From assembly GCA_013695405.1 (NCBI GenBank), contig JACDAO010000059.1, positions 1 through 11,926 on the forward strand: DNA of 11,926 bases, read 5' to 3'. Positions within the stretch are counted from its first letter, which is position 1, and each line of letters opens with the position of its first letter. A program made the translations under genes and the position numbers. Source of the DNA: Acidobacteriota bacterium. Its GTDB lineage: Bacteria; Acidobacteriota; Vicinamibacteria; Vicinamibacterales; Vicinamibacteraceae. The notes beneath the pieces were generated by a model that ran no database searches, was not told the origin of the DNA, and saw nothing but the letters and a program-made list of their open reading frames with translations. Shown in pieces: positions 7,086 to 11,926 of this stretch.

Positions 7086-8177
7086 ATGTCCGTCAGCCAG
7101 CGTCTCTTCAACTTCAGTTCCGGCCCGGCGGTGCTGCCCGAGCCGGTGCTGCTCGAAGCCCAACGCGACCTCTTCATGCTGCCGGGTGTGGGCATGTCGG
7201 TGCTCGAGATCAGCCATCGCTCGAAGACCTTCGACCGGATCTTGCAGGAGGCCGAGGCCGATCTGCGGTCGGTGGCCGGCATCAGCGACGACTACGCCGT
7301 GCTGTTCCTGCAGGGCGGCGCCAGCCTGCAGTTCTCGATGCTGCCGATGAACCTGCTGACGCAGGGCCGCAGCGCCGACTACGTGTTGACCGGAGTCTGG
7401 TCGCAGAAGGCCATCGCCGAGGCCCGGCGGGTCGGTGAGGTGCGTGTGGCCGGCACGACCGAAGGCGAGCGCTTCACGCGCGTGCCCCGCCAGCAGGAAC
7501 TCGACCTCGACGCCTCGGCCGCCTACGTCCACCTGACCACCAACAACACCATCTACGGCACGCAGTGGCCGGCGATGCCCGATGTCGGCGACGTGCCGCT
7601 GGCGGTCGATGCCTCGTCGGACCTGCTCGGAGCCCCGACCGACTTCTCGAGGTTCGGGGTCGTCTACGGCGGCGCGCAGAAAAACCTGGGTCCGTCCGGG
7701 GTGACGCTGGTGGTGATCAGGCGCGATCTGCTGGCACGGTCGGCCTCGACGCTGCACACGATGCTCAACTACGCGGTCCAGGCCGAGAACCGATCGCTCT
7801 ACAACACGCCCAACACCTTTGGCATCTACATCCTCGGCCTTGTGCTGCGCTGGTTCAAGGCCGAAGGGGGCCTGGCGGCGATTGGCGAACGCAACGGCCA
7901 CAAGGCCGCGGCCGTGTATGCCGAAATCGATCGCACCGGCTTCTACCGCGGCCACGCGGCGGCCGACTCGCGATCGCGCCACAACATCACGTTCCGGCTG
8001 CGCGACGAGTCGCTCGAAGACGCGTTCGTGCAGGAATCCACTGCCGCCGGGCTGGACGGGTTGACAGGTCACCGTTCGGTTGGCGGACTGCGCGCCTCGA
8101 TTTACAACGCGTTCCCCGAGGCGGGCGTGGCGGCCCTGGTGCAGTTCATGCGCGAGTTCGAACGGACCCGCGGCTGA
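7086..8177 (+). CDS. serC: phosphoserine aminotransferase
   Basis: This 363-residue protein is a PLP-dependent class V aminotransferase, expected to convert 3-phosphohydroxypyruvate and glutamate to O-phosphoserine and 2-oxoglutarate. Family landmarks are complete: FNFSSGPAVLP (8-18), ISHRSKTF (42-49), the PLP phosphate-binding QGGAS (76-80), TTNNTIYGTQ (151-160), the aspartate of VDASSDLL (174-181), the PLP-binding Lys199 in YGGAQKNLGPSG, and the substrate-binding GHRSVGGLRASIYNA (328-342). Length is normal. The ATG is 10 bp after the serA stop and has no clear Shine-Dalgarno sequence, so it is probably translated by coupling to serA. Together with serA it produces phosphoserine; no recognisable serB is in the window. 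Confidence 0.95.
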   Translation: MSVSQRLFNFSSGPAVLPEPVLLEAQRDLFMLPGVGMSVLEISHRSKTFDRILQEAEADLRSVAGISDDYAVLFLQGGASLQFSMLPMNLLTQGRSADYVLTGVWSQKAIAEARRVGEVRVAGTTEGERFTRVPRQQELDLDASAAYVHLTTNNTIYGTQWPAMPDVGDVPLAVDASSDLLGAPTDFSRFGVVYGGAQKNLGPSGVTLVVIRRDLLARSASTLHTMLNYAVQAENRSLYNTPNTFGIYILGLVLRWFKAEGGLAAIGERNGHKAAAVYAEIDRTGFYRGHAAADSRSRHNITFRLRDESLEDAFVQESTAAGLDGLTGHRSVGGLRASIYNAFPEAGVAALVQFMREFERTRG

Positions 8178-8242
8178 CCGGCCGTGTCGCTCGGCCCCCG
8201 TCTCATCAACGACTTCAGGTCGCGTGACGCTGCCGGCCGTCG

Positions 8243-8248
8243 TAGTGT
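8243..8248 (+). promoter_or_regulatory. TANNNT (-10-like) box before the TonB-dependent receptor gene
   Basis: TAGTGT ends 5 nt before ATG 8254. The 76-bp gap after serC shows no strong Shine-Dalgarno sequence at that ATG. The spacing is at the short end for a leaderless start, and the box matches TATAAT poorly, so this is the weakest of the five such boxes. Confidence 0.25.
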
Positions 8249-8253
8249 CCCTC

Positions 8254-10470
8254 ATGCGCACGTTGCTGCTCCTGCTCGCCGTGGTCGTCGCCGGCAACAT
8301 CTCGTCGACCGCATACGGCCAGGCGGCTGTGACGCGGGTGCGGGTGCTCGACGTGCTCGGCGACCCGGTCTCGGGTGCCAGCGTGGTCGTCACCAGCGGT
8401 GACGCCGTGGTCCGCGTCGTACTGACCGGCCCGGACGGACGTGCCGACGTCGGCGGACCTTCGGGCCTGCCGGCGGGGCCTGGCGTGGCGTGGCTGGTCT
8501 CGGCGCCCGGCTTCGGCGATGTTCGCGCCGACGCGCCCTCGTCGGCGACTGGAGAGGTCGTGGTCACGGTGCGCCCCGCCGCCCGCAGTGAGGACGTGAC
8601 CGTGACCGCCGGCCGTCGCGCGGTGCGCGGCGCCGAGTTGCCGGCCGACGCCACGGTGCTCAGCCGGCGCGATCTCGAAGTCACCGCCGCGGGCACGCTG
8701 GACGACGTCCTGCGCTTGACGCCAGGCTTCTCGCTGTTCAGGCGCTCGTCCTCGCGGACATCCAATCCGACCACGCAGGGCGTCACCCTGCGTGGCCTGT
8801 CGGCGTCGGGGGCGAGCCGGACGCTGGTGCTGGCCGACGGCGTCCCCCTCAACGACCCGTTCGGCGGCTGGGTCAGTTGGAACCGCGTGCCGCAGGTGGC
8901 GATCGATCGCGTCGAGGTGGTGCGGGGAGGGGCCAGCGACCTGTACGGCGCTGACGCCGCCGGCGGGGTCATCCAGTTGCTCTCGGTCGAGCCGGTGTCT
9001 ACCGTGGTCCGTGCCCTGGTCGAGGGCGGTGGTCAGGGGTCGGGCCGCCTCTCGACGCTGGTCGGCTCGCGTCGCGGCAGCTGGAGTGGGAGCGTCTCGG
9101 CAGAGCGCACGACCACGGACGGCGCGATCCCGATTGCCCCCGAAGTGCGTGGGCCGATCGACACGGAGGCCGGCATGGACTCGGGCGTGGTCGCCGTCCA
9201 CGCGACCGGCACGGTCGCCGGCGCCTGGCGCGCTTCGATTCGTGGCCAGGTGTTCGACGAGGACCGCAAGAACGGCACGCTCCTGCAGGACAACGACACC
9301 AACCAGCGGCAGGCCAGCGCCGATCTCGCCGGCTTCGGCCGGTGGGGCGACCTGCGGGTGCGCGCGTTCAGCGCCGGGCAGGGGTACGACCAGGCGTTCT
9401 CGGCGGTCAACGCGTCGCGCTCCAGCGAGACGCTGAGCTCCCGGCAGCGCGTGGCCTCGACCATGGATGGCGGCGCGGTCGAGTATGTGCGCGCGGTCCG
9501 CGCCGTGACGCTGCTCGCTGGCGGCGACGTGCGTCAGGTCGAGGGCGATGTGATCGAGACCCGGCCGATGGGCGCGCCCACCCTGGCCAACGGTCGGCAG
9601 ACGTTCGCCGGAGGGTTCGCTCAGGGCACGTGGGCGCCGTCGTCCCGCTGGGTGGTGGTCACCGGGGGACGTGCCGACCGCGTCAACACGGCCAGTGAAC
9701 CCGGCGGCGAGCGGAACATCACGGCGTTCTCCCCCAAGGCCTCGGTGGTCTACACGCCGGGGGCGGGGCTCACCGCGCGGGCCAGTGTCTATCGCGCCTT
9801 CAGGGCCCCGACCCTGAACGAGCGGCTGCGCTCCTTCCGCGTCGGCAACGCGCTCACCCAGAACAACCCGGCGCTCGATCCCGAGCGCGTCGCCGGAGGC
9901 GATGCGTCCCTGGCCTGGGAGCGTCGCCGCACCGCGCTGCGCGCCACCGTGTTCAGCACACGACTCGACGACGCAGTCACCAACGTGACGATCAGCAGCA
10001 CGCCGACGTTGATTACGCGCCAGCGCCGCAACGCCGGCCGGATCGCCTCGCGTGGTCTGGAACTCGAAGGGCGCGTGCAGGTGGTCGACGCCTTGTCGGT
10101 GGCCGGCACGCTGGCGTGGACGCGTGCCCGGTTCGCTTCGTCCGACGAGCCAGGCCTGGCCGGCAACCGCGTGCCACAGGTGCCGACGGCCCAGGGCGCG
10201 CTCGACGTCCGCTGGCAGCCGATCGCGCCGACCCTGCTGGCACTGCAGGTGCGCTGGACCGGCCCACAGTTCGACGACGACCGCAACGCCTTCACGCTGC
10301 GGCGATCGCAGGTCGCCGATCTGCTCGGCGAGCATCGGATTACCGGTGCCGTTCGCGGGTTTGTGGCGGCGGAGAACCTGTTCGACGCCGACTACGACGT
10401 CGGCCGGACGCCGCTCCGGACGGTGGGAACCCCACGGCGGGTGCGCGCGGGCCTGCGACTCGTGTTCTGA
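8254..10470 (+). CDS. TonB-dependent outer-membrane receptor
   Basis: This protein of about 738 residues is a predicted TonB-gated outer-membrane transporter; its substrate is unknown. A signal peptide (MRTLLLLLAVVVAGNISS, cleavage near residue 22-24) leads into a carboxypeptidase-regulatory-like beta-sandwich domain at about 26-107. A TonB-box-like DVTVTA follows near 115-120, then the plug domain (about 124-245) with VTLRGLSASGASRTLVLADG, VEVVRGGASDLYGADAAGGV and related motifs. The remainder is a beta-barrel of alternating Arg/aromatic strands ending in LRLVF, the usual terminal aromatic recognised by the BAM complex. ATG 8254 is preferred because the signal peptide begins there. In-frame GTG codons at 8224 and 8245 are alternatives, the former with a weak AGG upstream. 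The open frame back to 8080 overlaps serC and is discarded. It shares strand with serC but looks functionally separate. It converges with pcnB. Confidence 0.9.
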   Translation: MRTLLLLLAVVVAGNISSTAYGQAAVTRVRVLDVLGDPVSGASVVVTSGDAVVRVVLTGPDGRADVGGPSGLPAGPGVAWLVSAPGFGDVRADAPSSATGEVVVTVRPAARSEDVTVTAGRRAVRGAELPADATVLSRRDLEVTAAGTLDDVLRLTPGFSLFRRSSSRTSNPTTQGVTLRGLSASGASRTLVLADGVPLNDPFGGWVSWNRVPQVAIDRVEVVRGGASDLYGADAAGGVIQLLSVEPVSTVVRALVEGGGQGSGRLSTLVGSRRGSWSGSVSAERTTTDGAIPIAPEVRGPIDTEAGMDSGVVAVHATGTVAGAWRASIRGQVFDEDRKNGTLLQDNDTNQRQASADLAGFGRWGDLRVRAFSAGQGYDQAFSAVNASRSSETLSSRQRVASTMDGGAVEYVRAVRAVTLLAGGDVRQVEGDVIETRPMGAPTLANGRQTFAGGFAQGTWAPSSRWVVVTGGRADRVNTASEPGGERNITAFSPKASVVYTPGAGLTARASVYRAFRAPTLNERLRSFRVGNALTQNNPALDPERVAGGDASLAWERRRTALRATVFSTRLDDAVTNVTISSTPTLITRQRRNAGRIASRGLELEGRVQVVDALSVAGTLAWTRARFASSDEPGLAGNRVPQVPTAQGALDVRWQPIAPTLLALQVRWTGPQFDDDRNAFTLRRSQVADLLGEHRITGAVRGFVAAENLFDADYDVGRTPLRTVGTPRRVRAGLRLVF

Positions 10471-10486
10471 CCGTTGTGAGCCGCGC

Positions 10487-11794
10487 TCAGCGGGGGCGCC
10501 CGGCGACCGGACCGCGGGGACGCCGTCGCCGTCGGCGGCGCGGCGCGTCGTCCTGGTCGACCGAGTCCGGCGGGTCGTCACGCAACAGCGTCTGCCAGTG
10601 GGTGACGACGCCCGGCGCCTGTCCATGGATTTCCACCCAGGTCAGCGCGTCCTTGAAGGCGCTGCGCTGCATCAGCGCCTGCTGGGCCTTGGCCGGGGCG
10701 TCGACGTCGAGCAGGCGTCGCTGCATCAACAGCAGGTGCCGCAGCCGGTCGATGTCCTTGCGGGCCACCTGCATCGCGCCGAGCATGGTCGGGGCTTCGC
10801 GCTCCCAGTCGTCATCCGGACGGTGGCGGTCGTCGGGCCGGAGCAGTCCGAGCGGCAGCAGCAGCGTGCCCGCGAGGATCGCGTTGGTCAGGTTTTCCGG
10901 CGCGTCGTCGAAGCGCGTGCGGTAGGCGTCGACGGCGGCGAACGCGTCGGTCAGCGGACCGTCGTCGTTGAGCAGCTCCGGTGACATGTACTCGAGCAGG
11001 CCACTGTCGGCGAGATGATCGAAGCACGAGCGCGCGTGCCCGCTGCGCAGGATCTTGTAGTACTCCTCGAGCAGCCGCGCCGGCGAGGCCTGGGCAATCA
11101 GCACGGCCTTGCGGCCGATCGCGTCCATCACGTCGTCGTCGATGCCGAAATCGAGACGCGCGGCCAGCACAAGGGCGCGCAGCATCCGGACCGGGTCTTC
11201 CACGAAGCGCACGTCCGGATCGCCGATGCAGCGGATCATGCGGCGCTGCAGGTCCTCGAGGCCGCCGGTGTAGTCGATTACCGAGAACGTCCCGATGTCG
11301 TAGAACATCGCGTTGACGGTGAAGTCGCGGCGGAATGCGTCTTCCTCGGGGGTACCGTATTCGTTGTCGCGCGAAATCGGGCGACCGGCCGACCCGACCT
11401 CGTCGGTGCCGGATTCGCGGACGATCGGGACGGCCCTGGCCGGAGCGTCACGTCGAAAGTGTTGTTCCTGCGGCTCGGCGCCGACCGTCACCTGCTTGCG
11501 GAAGGTCGCGACCTCGATCGTCTTGGTGCCGAAGCGGACGTGGGCGAGGCGGAACCGGCGGCCGATGATCCAGCAATTGCGGAACAGGCGCTTGACCTCG
11601 TGCGGGTGGGCGCTGGTCCCGATGTCGTAGTCCTTCGGACGACGACCGAGCAGCAGATCGCGTACGCTGCCCCCGACGAGATAGGCTTCAAACCCTGCCG
11701 AGTGCAGCCGGTAGAGCACGCGCAACGCATCAGGATCGACGTCCTTGCGTGACAACGCATGGGCACTGCGGGGAAGGACGACTGGGGTCACCAC
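10487..11794 (-). CDS. pcnB: poly(A) polymerase PcnB (class II nucleotidyltransferase)
   Basis: This 435-residue protein is expected to add 3' poly(A) tails to RNA and so promote RNA decay. Residues from VVLPRSAHALSRKDV onward parallel E. coli PcnB. LVGGSVRDLLLGRRPKDYDIG holds the nucleotidyltransferase motif, with catalytic Asp55 and Asp57. IIGRRFRLAHV (76-86) fits the signature that separates bacterial poly(A) polymerases from CCA-adding enzymes. RRDFTVNAMFYD (155-166) and EDPVRMLRA (199-207) follow, then helical neck and body regions. The C-terminus is strongly basic, with seven consecutive arginines (419-425). About residues 101-145 form an insertion longer than in E. coli PcnB. The frame is open to 11869, but that start would overlap the divergent exported-protein gene. 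GTG 11794 (or the adjacent GTG 11791) directly follows an extended -10 element and precedes the conserved region, so it is preferred. Confidence 0.9.
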   Translation of the reverse strand: MVTPVVLPRSAHALSRKDVDPDALRVLYRLHSAGFEAYLVGGSVRDLLLGRRPKDYDIGTSAHPHEVKRLFRNCWIIGRRFRLAHVRFGTKTIEVATFRKQVTVGAEPQEQHFRRDAPARAVPIVRESGTDEVGSAGRPISRDNEYGTPEEDAFRRDFTVNAMFYDIGTFSVIDYTGGLEDLQRRMIRCIGDPDVRFVEDPVRMLRALVLAARLDFGIDDDVMDAIGRKAVLIAQASPARLLEEYYKILRSGHARSCFDHLADSGLLEYMSPELLNDDGPLTDAFAAVDAYRTRFDDAPENLTNAILAGTLLLPLGLLRPDDRHRPDDDWEREAPTMLGAMQVARKDIDRLRHLLLMQRRLLDVDAPAKAQQALMQRSAFKDALTWVEIHGQAPGVVTHWQTLLRDDPPDSVDQDDAPRRRRRRRPRGPVAGRPR

Positions 11795-11802
11795 GTCGCG
11801 GG

Positions 11803-11811
11803 ATTGTATCA
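11803..11811 (-). promoter_or_regulatory. extended -10 promoter element of pcnB
   Basis: On the minus strand this reads TGATACAAT, an extended -10 (TGN plus TACAAT). TACAAT ends 8 nt before GTG 11794. No convincing -35 hexamer lies at the normal distance, which an extended -10 can tolerate. A start about 7 nt downstream would make the pcnB mRNA leaderless or nearly so and would exclude the longer upstream start codons. Confidence 0.5.
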
Positions 11812-11833
11812 GAGCTTGCCTGGGTGGATGATT

Positions 11834-11838
11834 GGAAG
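11834..11838 (+). promoter_or_regulatory. Shine-Dalgarno sequence of the right-edge gene
   Basis: GGAAG lies 8 nt before ATG 11847 on the plus strand. It supports translation of the plus strand here and argues against extending pcnB through this region. Confidence 0.55.
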
Positions 11839-11846
11839 TGTTTGAC

Positions 11847-11926
11847 ATGAAAGCACTTAGTGCCGTCATTTCGGCGATGGCGGTGGCCGTCGTGGTCAGT
11901 CTGCCAGGACAGGCGCGGGCCCAGAC
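11847..11926 (+). CDS. exported protein, N-terminal fragment (cut by window edge)
   Basis: The first 26 codons of a plus-strand gene begin MKALSAVISAMAVAVVV and continue SLPGQARAQ. This is a textbook Sec signal peptide: a lysine at position 2, a hydrophobic core of about residues 4-18, and a signal peptidase I site at ARA|Q. The mature protein lies outside the window, so function cannot be judged. The gene is divergent from pcnB, with 52 bp between the two start codons. Confidence 0.7.
   Translation, partial: MKALSAVISAMAVAVVVSLPGQARAQ

Noticed and set aside
8080..8253. Longer start for the TonB-dependent receptor
   Set aside because: It overlaps the last 98 bp of serC in another frame and would bury the signal peptide.
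8178..8253. Possible cobalamin riboswitch upstream of the TonB-dependent receptor
   Set aside because: The gap is only 76 bp, far shorter than a cobalamin riboswitch, and no conserved box was recognised. The receptor therefore cannot be called BtuB.
7059..8972. A 637-codon minus-strand open frame opposite serC and the start of the receptor gene
   Set aside because: It spans two good plus-strand genes and their spacer, and the translation shows no recognisable motif.
8215..10626. An 803-codon minus-strand open frame opposite the TonB-dependent receptor
   Set aside because: The same antisense composition effect. The peptide is Arg/His/Gly-rich without domains, and the plus-strand frame is an unmistakable receptor.
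10487..11794. CCA-adding tRNA nucleotidyltransferase instead of poly(A) polymerase
   Set aside because: The LSRKD start and IIGRRFRLAHV segment fit the bacterial poly(A) polymerase signature, and the Arg-rich tail is typical of PcnB.

Overview
The window is high-GC DNA (roughly two thirds or more G+C by eye) from a Gram-negative-type bacterium: it encodes an outer-membrane TonB-dependent receptor with a carboxypeptidase-regulatory-like N-terminal domain, a lipoprotein M23 peptidase, a large secreted M28 peptidase and a PcnB-type poly(A) polymerase. Gene style and intergenic repeats resemble Acidobacteriota, class Vicinamibacteria. That assignment is an inference from general resemblance; there is no rRNA marker here. 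Nine genes are supported, two more or less cut by the window ends, plus compact intergenic regions. No tRNA, rRNA, insertion sequence, phage gene or CRISPR array was seen, and no stretch over 300 bases lacks a gene.

Left block (1-4236, all minus strand, read right to left): an M23 lipoprotein peptidase (2926-4236), a 180-bp spacer with three GC-rich stem-loops, a secreted M28 metallopeptidase (1114-2745), an aldo/keto reductase whose ATG overlaps the M28 stop (125-1114), and the first 28 codons of a YfiT/DinB-like protein (1-84). A divergent, unusually AT-rich spacer (4237-4400) separates this block from the next.

Middle block (4401-8177, plus strand): a DUF1015 protein, a D-3-phosphoglycerate dehydrogenase with a C-terminal ACT domain (serA) and a phosphoserine aminotransferase (serC). 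SerA and SerC make O-phosphoserine from 3-phosphoglycerate. No phosphoserine phosphatase is present, and the DUF1015 protein, with its DGHHR motif, is a candidate for a phosphoserine/serine step. The DUF1015-serA spacer (5616-5818) is almost entirely tandem and inverted repeats, including a run that satisfies the G-quadruplex pattern on the template strand just upstream of serA.

Right block: a TonB-dependent receptor (8254-10470, plus) converges with pcnB (10487-11794, minus) across a 16-bp gap. Divergent from pcnB, the first 26 codons of an exported protein (11847 onward) run off the right edge.

The most general observation is about starts. Five genes have no well-placed Shine-Dalgarno sequence and instead have a TANNNT box, like a promoter -10 element, 5-9 nt before the start codon. 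Three genes with a good Shine-Dalgarno sequence lack such a box. This suggests that leaderless transcripts are common in this organism.
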